DNA from: CAWFZT01 sp963820415
GTDB taxonomy: Bacteria; Chloroflexota; Anaerolineae; Anaerolineales; Anaerolineaceae
Reading direction: 5' to 3'
Assembly (NCBI GenBank): GCA_963820415.1
Contig: CAWFZT010000012.1
Span: 186,001-250,000 of the forward strand
DNA length: 64,000 nt
The notes under the pieces are model-generated. The model searched no databases. It was not told the origin of the DNA and saw only the letters and a list, made by a program, of their open reading frames with translations. The first letter of the stretch is position 1. Each line of letters begins with the position of its first letter. This document shows positions 27,677-37,700 of the stretch, one piece after another. The translations under genes were made by a program, and so were the position numbers.

Positions 27677-29650
27677 TTATATAATCTCAAGGCGGATATA
27701 TTCATAAGGTAGTAACGAGAGCGACAATTTGGATCCTGTCAATAAGACTGGCTCATCTCCGGCTCGGAAGCCGTTCGGGTCGAACAAGGCGGATGCGGCG
27801 GTCTGGTCGTTCAGGCGGCGAATGAGGGCGCTCCCATGTGGGAGGGAGTCAAAGGTGACCACCAGGGGCTTGGGGGTTAGGTTGGCCATCAGGTAAATGC
27901 GACGGGCGCCAGAGTGCAGCAAAATACCCGTGATCGCCAGCGGCCGGTTAGTCTCGAGCGGGGTGCACCCGGCCCGTCCGGCTTCGGCCAAGTCGGCAAA
28001 GACGTGATAAACCGGGAAGACCATCCCGGGTTGAGACAGGAATTTTTCGGGCAAGGCGCTTCCCGAGGCGCTTTCGAGCAGCCCGCGCCACCCGAGGATC
28101 TCATAATACGTGACGGCGGCGGCTCTACCGGCTGTGAGGGAGCGCAGACTGCCCAGGGTCCAGGCGGCGCAGAACAGCGACATCTGACGTGGGTCAACCG
28201 AGGCTGGCAACTCATCAGGTGGGGGCGGGAGCTCCTCTTTGGTGGCAGCCTGGTTGAAGGGCGGTTTCATCGTCACCGAGCTGACGCACACAGGCAATCC
28301 ATCGGATATTTGCCGGGCGGTCGTAGCGGTATCTGCCTGGCCTTGCAGGGCTTCAACTAGCGAGGCCTCATCCGAAGAATGCACCTGTGAATTAATCGGA
28401 TAGCTGATCCCAAAGGTGACTGTCAGATACGGCCGATCCCGGTTCAGCTCAGCAAAGTTGCCGTTAGTTCCGCCGATTATGAGAACGCCAGGAAAAGAGT
28501 CACGCAGATGGTCGCGGGCTATCCCTAACCATTGGAATGCGGTTGTGTGCAGGTGGGCGTCTTTTTCGTGAAAGATGATGAACCGGGCCACTGGCACACC
28601 GGCCAGGCGCGCCTTCAACTCATCGAGCTGATTTTCGGCATCGTCATGCAGGAAGATCGCCAGCTCTAACTTCGCACCGAGCTGCCTGGCAGTGCGTATG
28701 GCGGAATCCAACAGCGATGCCCAGGACGAGCCTTTGAAGTGGACTTCCAGCTTCAGGTGGGCTGGTTTCAGCCGGGAAAGCAGATCGATTTCCTCGGGGG
28801 AGGCGGTTACCGGCTGGGAAGGCAGGCCAAAGCCAATCTCCGGCAGGTTGTGTGGAGCAGCATCTCCAGAAGACAGGCGTATGGCTTCCTCGATTGCGGC
28901 TGGTTCACCCGCCTGGGTGTGGCCTTCGTGTTCCAGCCACAGGCTAACTTTCTGGTGAATGCGCTGGCCTGCCGCGGCATCCCGCGGATAACCAAGCGAC
29001 AGGGGCGTGCAGTAGGTTTTGAACGAGCCATCCGTCCAGTTGCGCTGGTCTTCCACTTCGAACAGGTCGCCTTCGAAGCTGGTGTGGATGGCCGCTTTAT
29101 TTTCAAGGTTGACGGTGAAGCTCGAACAGGCCGGGAAGAGCGGCGCTTCGTACTTACCCTGCATGCGCTGCGGCTCGATCAACACTGGCAGTGTGCCGGT
29201 GATCAAGCCATCTTGCGTCTCAGCCTGGTAAGGCTGCCCGGCGCATTCACGGATTGGGTGCAGGATGCAGAAGCCAATCCGGCAGAAGCGGAAGGAGGTG
29301 TTGGCAGTCCCGTCCATGGCGTAACTGATCTTGCCATCTGCCTCTCCGATGATGCACGCCTGCCAGGAGTAATCCAGGTTTCCGGATTGGTGGTGGGCGT
29401 TGAAGGAAATGGAAAAACGATCTTCTTCGGCATGCATTTCCAGGTCGGAGATTTCGGCCGGGATGGTGTTCCAGTTCAGGTCCCGTATGGCGACGTAAAT
29501 ACGGCGGATCAGCTCAACGCTCCCAAAACGGATATAACGCAGATCGCCGGCCTGGTAGACCAGGTCAAGATTGCTCGACTTGAGCATTACCTGTTCAGGT
29601 GGAGAGGTGTTCCGACCGTACCAAATCTCATAAGGGGTCAGGGTTTTCAT
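27677..29650 (-). CDS. Candidate D-apionate lactonase (ApnL-like) protein
   Basis: A 657-residue protein with three parts: an N-terminal beta-rich domain (about 1-260, including GDLRYIRFGSVELIRRIYVAI), a TIM-barrel-like middle (about 270-560, with VDPRQMSLFCAAWTLGSLRS and a TYYEILGWRG strand) and a C-terminal beta domain. This layout and the motif style recall ApnL, the lactonase of the oxidative D-apiose pathway. I recognise it from memory of the family only. No signal peptide is present, so it acts in the cytoplasm. It heads an operon with the SDR and is divergent from the SorC regulator. If not ApnL, it is an uncharacterised glycosidase-like protein. Confidence 0.55.
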   Translation of the reverse strand: MKTLTPYEIWYGRNTSPPEQVMLKSSNLDLVYQAGDLRYIRFGSVELIRRIYVAIRDLNWNTIPAEISDLEMHAEEDRFSISFNAHHQSGNLDYSWQACIIGEADGKISYAMDGTANTSFRFCRIGFCILHPIRECAGQPYQAETQDGLITGTLPVLIEPQRMQGKYEAPLFPACSSFTVNLENKAAIHTSFEGDLFEVEDQRNWTDGSFKTYCTPLSLGYPRDAAAGQRIHQKVSLWLEHEGHTQAGEPAAIEEAIRLSSGDAAPHNLPEIGFGLPSQPVTASPEEIDLLSRLKPAHLKLEVHFKGSSWASLLDSAIRTARQLGAKLELAIFLHDDAENQLDELKARLAGVPVARFIIFHEKDAHLHTTAFQWLGIARDHLRDSFPGVLIIGGTNGNFAELNRDRPYLTVTFGISYPINSQVHSSDEASLVEALQGQADTATTARQISDGLPVCVSSVTMKPPFNQAATKEELPPPPDELPASVDPRQMSLFCAAWTLGSLRSLTAGRAAAVTYYEILGWRGLLESASGSALPEKFLSQPGMVFPVYHVFADLAEAGRAGCTPLETNRPLAITGILLHSGARRIYLMANLTPKPLVVTFDSLPHGSALIRRLNDQTAASALFDPNGFRAGDEPVLLTGSKLSLSLLPYEYIRLEII

Positions 29651-29850
29651 AGAGACTTCCTTTTCTGAACTAATCCTCTTTCTTCATCCGTTATTTTGGT
29701 GTGAACGCCACCCTGACGGGCTGTGCCAGGATATGTGGGTACATTCTTTTCTTCTTCTTAGATGTTTCATTTTATCAGTTTTCAACCACCTGTCAACATT
29801 AATTTCATCAATTGAATTTTAATTCATTCTATGATAGGATATCCAATATG

Positions 29851-29867
29851 ACGAAATATTATTTCGT
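29851..29867. promoter_or_regulatory. Palindromic operator candidate before the SorC regulator
   Basis: ACGAAATATTATTTCGT is a 17-bp inverted repeat with 7-bp arms. It sits 14 bp before the regulator's ATG, in the region divergent from the ApnL-like gene. Autoregulation by the SorC protein is the simplest reading. Confidence 0.5.
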
Positions 29868-29880
29868 ATGGAGATAGTTG

Positions 29881-30843
29881 ATGTTGTTATCTATCAAGGA
29901 TCTTGAAACTGAACGACTGATCAGCCGGATTTTAACCCTGTATTACCTGGAGGACCGCAACCAGGCAGAGATCAGCCAGGACCTGGGTATTTCCGTTGCC
30001 AGGGTCAACCGGCTGATCAAGCAGGCCCGCAGCATGGGTTGGGTGGAGTTCAATATTCATACCCCCTCGCAGCATCTTTTTGAATTGGAACGCCAGATCG
30101 AAGCGAAGACCCGGGTAAAGGAGGCCATCGTGATGCCCCGTCTGGTGGACAACCCGGAATCTATCTTGGCTACAATTGGCCAGATAGCCGCCAATTACCT
30201 GGTAGAGCACCTGCGCGAGGGGGACGTCATCTGTAACGGCGGCGGGCGGGGAGTGGCTGCTATGGTGCGCGCTTTGGATACGACGCGTAAGTTCAACGTG
30301 CAGGTAGTCCCGGCACTGGGCGGTGTACAGGGCAGGTTTGATACGGACGTCAACAACCTGGCGGCGGTGCTTTCAAGCCGTCTGGGTGGACTTTCGTACC
30401 AGATGTATGCCCCGGCTTATTGTGATAACGAGGAGGAGCGGGATGCCATCCGCAGCATGCGTCAGGTCAAAGAGGTGTTGGATATGGCCTGCAGAGCCCA
30501 GGTTGCTGTCGTGGGGGTGGGCGCCTTAGATCCGTTGTCCTCAAGTTATTTGCAGTTCACTTCGCTTTCTCCCGCAGAATTACAGGGGATTACCGGAGCC
30601 GAGTCTGGCGTAGGCGAAATTCTGGCGCGTGTGATTGACCGGGAAGGCAAGGTATGCGCCCCGTGTTATGCCGACCGGGTAGTGGGAATCAGCCTGGAAG
30701 ATCTGCGAGCCATTCCGCTGTCGATCGGGATCGCCGCCATGGATAACAAAGCCCCGGCGGTGGCTGCGGCGTTGAAAGGCGGTTATTTGAAGACCATCAT
30801 TATGGATGACGTCACCGCCAAAGCCGTGCTGGCTTATTTTTAA
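29881..30843 (+). CDS. SorC/DeoR-type sugar-binding transcriptional regulator
   Basis: A 320-residue SorC-family regulator. The N-terminal helix-turn-helix lies at about residues 20-50 (NQAEISQDLGISVARVNRLIKQA). The C-terminal domain is the effector-binding Rossmann-like domain with the VICNGGGRGVAAMVRAL and GVGALDPLSS segments, which bind phosphorylated sugars in known members. The ATG at 29881 follows GGAGATAG. It precedes the E1alpha gene by 18 bp and is probably its operon's regulator, perhaps also of the divergent ApnL-like operon. Confidence 0.85.
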   Translation: MLLSIKDLETERLISRILTLYYLEDRNQAEISQDLGISVARVNRLIKQARSMGWVEFNIHTPSQHLFELERQIEAKTRVKEAIVMPRLVDNPESILATIGQIAANYLVEHLREGDVICNGGGRGVAAMVRALDTTRKFNVQVVPALGGVQGRFDTDVNNLAAVLSSRLGGLSYQMYAPAYCDNEEERDAIRSMRQVKEVLDMACRAQVAVVGVGALDPLSSSYLQFTSLSPAELQGITGAESGVGEILARVIDREGKVCAPCYADRVVGISLEDLRAIPLSIGIAAMDNKAPAVAAALKGGYLKTIIMDDVTAKAVLAYF

Positions 30844-30861
30844 ATTCACAGGAGTTACCAC

Positions 30862-31894
30862 ATGCCTTATCAGGTCAGGGAAGTCTTAGCAGAGTTGGGT
30901 GTAGACAGGTCGGCCCAATGCCAGATGGTAGCCGATTTTCCAGCCGAAAAACTGGTATGGATGCTCGAAAAGATGCTGCTGACGCGCTACTTTGAAGAAA
31001 ACGCCGAAGAGCTGTACATCGCGCGGCCTGGTGCACGGCACCATGCACCTTTCCATTGGGATGGAAGCCTCGCCAGTCGGCAGCATTGCCGCTATCGAGC
31101 TGGGAGATTATATCATCCATCACCATCGTGGGCATGGGCACACGATTGCCAAGGGTGCAGATATCACCCTGATGATGGCGGAATTTATCGGCAAAGAGGC
31201 TGGATACTGCAAGGGACGCGGTGGTTCCATGCACATTGCCGATATTGATGGGGGTAATCTGGGCGCCACCGGGATCGTTGGCTCGGGTCTGCCCACTTCG
31301 GTGGGGATTGGCCTGGCGCTGCAGATGCAAAAATCTGACCGGGTGCTGCTGTCTTTCTTCGGGGATGGGGCGGCGAACATCGGGGAGTTTCACGAATCGC
31401 TCAATATGGCCTCGGTGTGGAAGCTGCCGATGGTGTTTATCTGTGACAACAACCAGTATGGCATGTCCATGCCGGCTGAAAAATCGATGAATATCCGTCA
31501 TGTGGCCGAGCGAGCCAGCGCCTACGGTATCCCGGGAGTGACCGTGGATGGCAACGACGTGCTGGCGGTCCACCATGCCGTCAAAAAAGCTGTTGACCGG
31601 GCGCGGTCGGGCGAAGGAATCTCCCTGGTCGAGAACCTGACTTACCGTTGGCGCGGGCATTCGAAGAGCGACCGCAATCTGTACCGGACCGCCGAAGAAA
31701 TTAAAGAATGGCGGCAGAACGATCCGATCGTCCGTTTCGCCAGGCTATTGATCGAATGCCGCGTGATCACCCAGGCTGAGTTCGACCAGTTCAATAAAAA
31801 GTGTAAAGATGCCATCACCCAGGCGACTGAGATCGCCGCGACTTTCCCTGAACCTGATCCGCGCAACATGGAACTGGAGGTGTATGCCCCATGA
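30862..31894 (+). CDS. 2-oxoacid/acetoin dehydrogenase E1 alpha subunit (one frameshift)
   Basis: The thiamine-diphosphate-dependent E1 alpha subunit. The ThDP motif GDGAANIGEFHESLNMA ... CDNN is present, as is the HRGHGH segment. The frame breaks near 31025, where one G seems missing in GCGCGGCC. The halves join as LLTRYFEENAEELYIAR then GLVHGTMHLSIGMEAS, giving about 344 residues. It overlaps E1 beta by 4 bp. It is closest in style to the acetoin/pyruvate dehydrogenase E1 alpha group. A D-apulose-4-phosphate transketolase role is unlikely because an E2 subunit follows. Confidence 0.8.
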
Positions 31895-32895
31895 GCTCTG
31901 ATAAACCTGAACGCGAAATCACTTATCTGGATGCAGTGCGCGAGGCCATGACCCAGGAGATGCGCAACGACCCGCGCGTCTTTCTTATGGGGGAAGACGT
32001 GGGTGTGTACGGTGGGGCGTTTGGCGCGTCACGCGGCATGCTGGAGGAATTTGGGGCGGAGCGTGTGCGCGACACCCCCATCTCTGAAGCCGCCATCGCC
32101 GGGGCCGCCACCGGGGCGGCCATCATGGGCTTGCGCCCGATCTTCGAGATCATGTTCATGGATTTTGTGGCCATCTCGATGAACCAGCTCGTCAACCAGG
32201 CTGCCAAAATGCGCTTTATGTTTGGTGGAAAGGTCAGCGTGCCACTGGTGATGAGGACGCCAGCCGGCTCGGGCACTGGCGCGGCGGCGCAGCATTCCCA
32301 ATCCCTGGAAGCTTGGTTTGTGGCTTCTCCGGGGATTAAGGTGGTGGCCCCTTCGACCCCTTACGACGCCAAGGGGCTGCTGGTAAGCGCCATCCGTGAC
32401 AATAATCCGGTGGTCTTCATGGAGCACAAGCTGTTATACCGCACCAAGGGGCCAGTACCGGAAGAACTATACAGTATCCCCTTGCAAAAGGCCGAGGTCA
32501 AACGCCAGGGCAAGCATCTTACCGTGATTGCCATCTCGATCATGGTGCCGCGCGCTCTCGAAGCCGCCGAAATCCTGGCCAAGGAAGACCTCGAGATCGA
32601 GGTGGTCGACCCGCGCACTTTGAAACCGCTCGATACGCAGACTATCACCGACTCGGTGACCAAGACCGGCCGGCTGCTGATCGTTCACGAAGCCCCGCTG
32701 ACAGGCGGGTTTGGCGGAGAACTGGCGGCGGTAGTGGCCGGCGGCGAAGCGTTTGACCGGCTGGACGCGCCGATCAGGCGATTAGCCGGTCGGGATATCC
32801 CCATCCCTTACAATCGCGGCCTGGAAAGGGCAGCGGTCCCGCAGGTGGAAGATATCGTTGCGGTGGCCAGGGAACTGGCCACGCAGGGGAGGTGA
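31891..32895 (+). CDS. 2-oxoacid/acetoin dehydrogenase E1 beta subunit
   Basis: A 334-residue E1 beta subunit of the transketolase-like fold. Landmarks are FLMGEDVGVYGGAFGASRGM at the N-terminus, the PISEAAIAGAATGAA strand and the VHEAPLTGGFGGELAA segment. It pairs with E1 alpha to decarboxylate a 2-oxo acid or cleave acetoin and transfers the acyl group to the E2 lipoyl arm. Start and stop codons overlap or closely abut both neighbours, so the three genes are one unit. Confidence 0.9.
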   Translation: MSSDKPEREITYLDAVREAMTQEMRNDPRVFLMGEDVGVYGGAFGASRGMLEEFGAERVRDTPISEAAIAGAATGAAIMGLRPIFEIMFMDFVAISMNQLVNQAAKMRFMFGGKVSVPLVMRTPAGSGTGAAAQHSQSLEAWFVASPGIKVVAPSTPYDAKGLLVSAIRDNNPVVFMEHKLLYRTKGPVPEELYSIPLQKAEVKRQGKHLTVIAISIMVPRALEAAEILAKEDLEIEVVDPRTLKPLDTQTITDSVTKTGRLLIVHEAPLTGGFGGELAAVVAGGEAFDRLDAPIRRLAGRDIPIPYNRGLERAAVPQVEDIVAVARELATQGR

Positions 32896-32899
32896 GGGG

Positions 32900-34201
32900 A
32901 TGGCGACGCCGATCATTATGCCCAAGGTGGATATGGTGATGGAAAAGGGCACTTTCATGGAATGGCTGAAGAAGGAAGGGCAAGCCGTCCAGAAAGGGGA
33001 GGCCATCTACGTGATGATGACCGATAAGGCCGCCATCGAGGTTGAAGCGCCCGCCAGCGGTATCCTGGCCGGCCTGAGCGCCAGGCCGGATGACCAGATC
33101 CCGGTCAGTCAGGTGGTTGGGTATATCTTACAGCCAGGCGAAAGTTTGCCCGAGGCGGCTCGGCTTACGCCTCCGGCTGGCGACACCGCCGGGGCGCAAG
33201 CCAAACCAGGACTGGCAGGGGCAGTCATCAGCCGGGCGGGAAACGGGGACGGCGCGGCGGAACAAAACGGGGCTAAGCTGGTTCGGGCAACCCCCCTGGC
33301 GCGCAACCTGGCCCGCGAAATGAAACTGGATTTGGCCAGCATCTCCGGCAGCGGGCCCAGAGGACGGGTCTACCGTGGGGACGTGGAGCGCTATTTACAG
33401 GCGCGCTCGCCGAAGCCGGTGGAAACCCGGCCTGAAGCGCAGCCGGCCCAGGAAATTGGAATAACGTTCACAGGCTCGACGCCCAAATTGATCGCTGCCC
33501 TGCCTGCTGCTCGCGAAAGAGGGCGGGTGACGCTGAAAGGGCCACGGGCCATCATCGCCCAGCGCCTAGCCTACAGCGTTGTTACCATCCCGCACATTCT
33601 CTTTACCCTGCAAATAGAGATGACTGAGTCGGTACGGCTGCGTGAAAAGGTCAGCCCGGGCATCGAAAAGCGCACCGGGCAGCGCGTCTCTTTTACGGCG
33701 ATCATTGCTCACAGCGTGGCTCACCTGCTGGGGCAGCACCCTGTTTTGAACAGCTCCTTTCTGGGAGAGGAGATCGTGTATTGGGAAGACGTGCACCTGG
33801 GGATAGCCACAAATTTGGATGAATACCTGGTGGTGCCGGTGATCCGCGAAGCGCAGCGCAAAAACCTCGAAGAAACGGTGGTAGAGCTCAACCGCCTGGT
33901 GGAAAGAGCGCATTCCAAAAAGCTCCAGCCCTCTGAAATGACCGGTTCTACTTTCACCATCTCGAACCTGGGGATGATGGGCATTGAATCCTTCACTGCC
34001 ATCATCAACCCGCCCGAGGCAGCCATCCTGGCGGTGGGCAAGATCCAGGATGCCGCCGTGCCGGTTGGGAAAGAACTGGCCATCCGCCCTATGATGGCGG
34101 TGACCGTAGCGGTCGATCACCGCGTGGTGGACGGGGCGCAAGCGGCTAAATTCCTAGCCGGGTTGAAAGAAGTGCTGGAGAACCCGTATTTGTTGATTTG
34201 A
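32900..34201 (+). CDS. Dihydrolipoamide acyltransferase (E2)
   Basis: A 433-residue E2 with one N-terminal lipoyl domain (lipoyl-lysine in MTDKAAIEVEAP, about residue 42), a peripheral-subunit-binding domain (RATPLARNLAREMKLDLASI) and the C-terminal catalytic domain with the DHRVVDGA motif. The ATG at 32900 is preferred because of the GAGGTGAGGGG site and the family-typical MATPIIMPKVDM start. No dihydrolipoamide dehydrogenase (E3) is encoded nearby, so a housekeeping E3 must be shared. The Ala/Gly/Pro-rich linkers are expected. Confidence 0.88.
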   Translation: MATPIIMPKVDMVMEKGTFMEWLKKEGQAVQKGEAIYVMMTDKAAIEVEAPASGILAGLSARPDDQIPVSQVVGYILQPGESLPEAARLTPPAGDTAGAQAKPGLAGAVISRAGNGDGAAEQNGAKLVRATPLARNLAREMKLDLASISGSGPRGRVYRGDVERYLQARSPKPVETRPEAQPAQEIGITFTGSTPKLIAALPAARERGRVTLKGPRAIIAQRLAYSVVTIPHILFTLQIEMTESVRLREKVSPGIEKRTGQRVSFTAIIAHSVAHLLGQHPVLNSSFLGEEIVYWEDVHLGIATNLDEYLVVPVIREAQRKNLEETVVELNRLVERAHSKKLQPSEMTGSTFTISNLGMMGIESFTAIINPPEAAILAVGKIQDAAVPVGKELAIRPMMAVTVAVDHRVVDGAQAAKFLAGLKEVLENPYLLI

Positions 34202-34344
34202 CCCTATCCGAAACAAGTATGGTGGAGCGCCCATGATAGTTTCCTTTTTTTGGGGCCGAAGATTTGGGTGTGGGTGTTTGTGTCAACGGGTGATAGCAGA
34301 GGTCAACTCTCTCGGTTGTTAACTACGGGGAGTGCATACAACCA

Positions 34345-34770
34345 TTTTTGGTATCGTTGAACCGCCCGACCCTGACCGACGGCAGAGCTTTTACCCCCAG
34401 CATGGCGCCCAGAATAGAAGTCTACCGTCGCGCCGTTGCAGTCTGTACCCCAGCCGGCCATGTCAGAGATGGAGATGCTTTTGGCCAGGTTGCCTTCACC
34501 GTAGGTCAGGGCAACCAGAACCAGGGCGGTGTTGTTGAAGGTGTGACCTTAAAAATAGCTCCTACAAGCCTGAGTGACTTTGGCAATTACCTCCGTAGGG
34601 GCGCATTCCTTCTTCCAGACCAGCCCCTGGTGCACGGCCTCGGCCAGGCGGGATTGCTGCAGAATTTCATCTAAGCTGGCTTAGATGATTGGGGCCATAT
34701 CCTGGAGGTGACTGTGTTGGCGATCATCTCGCTGAAAATGCCGTTCTTGACCTGGTAGATGGCGGCGTCA
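34345..34770 (-). pseudogene. ADP-ribosylglycohydrolase remnant
   Basis: A decayed C-terminal part of an ADP-ribosylglycohydrolase-family gene. Pieces in different frames read SRLAEAVHQGLVWKKE, HTFNNTALVLVALTYGEG, GWGTDCNGATV and, after a shift, SILGAMLGVKALPSV. The family's GWDTDCNGAT metal-binding motif is recognisable. There are several frame changes and a stop, so it is dead. It lies between the E2 gene and the defence operon's last gene, at the boundary between the sugar and defence modules. Confidence 0.7.
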
Positions 34771-34791
34771 ATTCTAAAACCACCAAAATTT

Positions 34792-37700
34792 CTATCGATC
34801 TTTTTCAAAAGATAAATTACGTGCAATTTCCTCAAGAATAGCATTCACGTTCTGCTTGACTTGTTGCGATGCGTTCTTATCCAATTCGACTCTGAGATGG
34901 AACTTCATTTCATGCCCCGCAGCGGCTCCGAGCAAATCTCCCATGCCCTCCCCCAAATCCTGAATCTGGCTGGGCTGTAAATCAGCTTCGGCGACCCACT
35001 CGCCGTCTTGCGACGGAAGAGGCGGAGGCGGGACCAAGGGTGGCACGTCCTTTGGAACCCGTACTTTTATCCACTGGGCATCACCATAATCGCATGGCCA
35101 GGGTTTGGAATCCACGGTACGCTCCAGGTAATGGGCCTGGAAAGCCCCATCCAATGCCTCACGCACCATGCGCCACGGGATGGGTTTGCCATATTTGCCG
35201 GATAGGGCGGTGCTGATGGCCAGCGTCGAGGTAATCTCACTCTTCCAGGCTTCTGGCAGCCGTTGTGGCAGTACATCCATCGTGGACAAACGCGCCGGCG
35301 GAGGTAATAACGTACAGCCGGGCGCCAGCAACCCGGTGGGAATCTCCTCGGTGTAAATGCTGGCCGGGCCGGATACCAGCCACAGCAGGCCACGCTTGAC
35401 CGCTTCCTGGATGGCTGCATCCACAACCGCTTGCCCGGCTTTCGGTATGGCGACCGGTTCCTCATACCCCTGTTTTTGCACCTTGACCACGTGCTGCCCG
35501 GAAAAATAATCGTATACCTGTTGAACCTGCATCTCCATACCAGGCCACAGGCCGGGTAGGATATTTTGCGACAACAGATCCGGAACAATGTCCATCAAAT
35601 CACCCTGCTCAGGCAGTACAACTTCGAGAGCTGGGTCTTTGAAGGCTACATCATCCGGTGTTTGACGCCAGAAGGTACGGTAAGTCCGGTCCGGACGGAG
35701 CTGGCGCAGGACGAACATGCCCTGGAGACAACCATCCACCAATGTGTCCAGAATGGCCTGGCGGTTGAGCATTTTGGGCAGGTGCGGGAACTGGGCGAAA
35801 GCCGTCACCAGGTCCTTGAAGCGCCTGGCGACGTCCCCTTCGATCCACAGGTTATACGGTCCGCCCGGCAGCAAGGCATCGGCGCTGACCGGGGTCTCCT
35901 GGATGCGCACCCGTTTCTCACGTTTGATGGCGATAAACAACGGGTCGGTTGAGGCCGGGATGCGGTAGGCCTGGATCTGGTTGCTTTCGTCGACCGTGAC
36001 CACAATACAATAGGCCTGGCGGATGGCATCCGGAAGGGCTTTACGCGTCCCCTCCAGGTTCATCGATAAAAGGGCCTCTCGGGTTGGGTCGACCTGCTGG
36101 TCCTTGAGTTGCCGGCGCACTTCTTCCCAGCCCAAATACTTGAGCATGGCGGCGCGGGCGGCATCCAATCCATCAATGGAGGGTGTGGCCAGGACGATGG
36201 CGTTGCGATAAACGCGCGGCCGGTCAGCCGCGGTGGTTTCATCGATAAAGCGCCTGGCTTCCGAGTTGGGGCTGCCGGCCGAGCAGGCCGTTTTGGTTCC
36301 CAGGATGACAAAATGGAAATCGCCGTCATCCTCGACCTGTTTTGGCCATTCGGGCAGGTTGTGGACTTTAACCCCCTGGCCCGACGCTGCCGCGGTCAGG
36401 CTTTTGAGCTTGCCAATCTCTTCCACCAGGCGGACCTGGACCACCTCTGGCGGCACACGGAAGCGGCAGGCGTCGTGGTGCATCTGGGTCAGGTTGGGCC
36501 GGGACCCCAGCCGCCACGCTTTAGGCAGCGCCGGCGTACCGTTGGCGACGGCTTCAATTTCCTGGGCCAGCGTATCATCCAGGAACCAGGAAACGGATGA
36601 CCAGCGTAGGAGGGCTTTTTCAAGCTCGATCTTATCCGGTCGCGTAGGACCGACCAGCAGGTATAACTCGCGCGTTTGCATGCGCTGACCGATGGGCTGT
36701 GAATGCAGGAAGGTGGCAATGACGGCCTGTTCGATCTCCCGCCCCTGCAGGGCCGGGAACTCACGCTGGATCTCGAGCGCTTTTTCTAACTCGCTTTGCA
36801 GGATGGACGACCACTGGGCGGTCTTGCCCTCGTATTCTTCGGCGGTGGCGATCTGCGCCAGCTCACGCGTCGCTTCCGAGATGCCGGCCTGGCCCGGCTC
36901 AAACAGGAAAACATTGGCGGATACCAGCGGCGCCGTATCCCATTTTTCGGCTTCGCGCAGCGCCATGGCAAAAGTGCGCAGCACGCCGCGCGTCTTTTGA
37001 AAGCCCTCCAGTTGGGTCCACTTAGCATAGAGCACCTCGGTCAGGTCGGGATGGAAAGGATAACTGCGCAGAAAGCGTTCTTCGACGGCCTTGCCTTCGT
37101 GCTGGGTCTGCGGGTCGAGGGTTTCGATGCCTTTTAATGCCGCGACGACATGCGGCCGGAAGGCCTCGCGGTCTTTGATCAATTCAGGGGTGAACAGGCG
37201 CCGGCGCAGCACCTCTGCCACGTCCTCTTTGACCACTGGCTGGATGCTTTCTTCGCGCTGGCGGGTGAAGATCAATTCCAGGTCCCTGGAGATCGATTTA
37301 CCAATGGCATCGCTCATGCTGGTCTCAGTGGCCAGCAGGGAAGCCACCAGGCAGGCCTGGTCGACGTGGCTGACCGCCTGGGTCAGGTATTGGAAAAAGT
37401 CCACCAGCCGTTTTTGCCAGGCTGGCTCGAAATCGACCGCCCGGCGGGCGAACATCAAGACTTCATCCATCAAGATCAGCACCGACAGGCCCTGGGTGAC
37501 GGGAAGGTGTAATAAATCAACCAACAAGTTCTCTGCTGGCGGGCTTTTACGCTCTTTATCCAGGTCTTCGGCGTTCAGTAGGCGCAGACCATCGACGCCG
37601 GCCAGTTGGTAGGCCAGCACACTCCAGGGTTGCTTGAGCCAGCGCGTCTCGCTGCTTGGGCCGCGTACTTGCATGCCTTTTTCGATGTCCAACTTGTCAA

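Noticed and set aside
30862..32895. E1 alpha/beta as a two-subunit apulose-4-phosphate transketolase
   Set aside because: An E2 with lipoyl, subunit-binding and acyltransferase domains follows in the same operon, which points to a 2-oxoacid or acetoin dehydrogenase.
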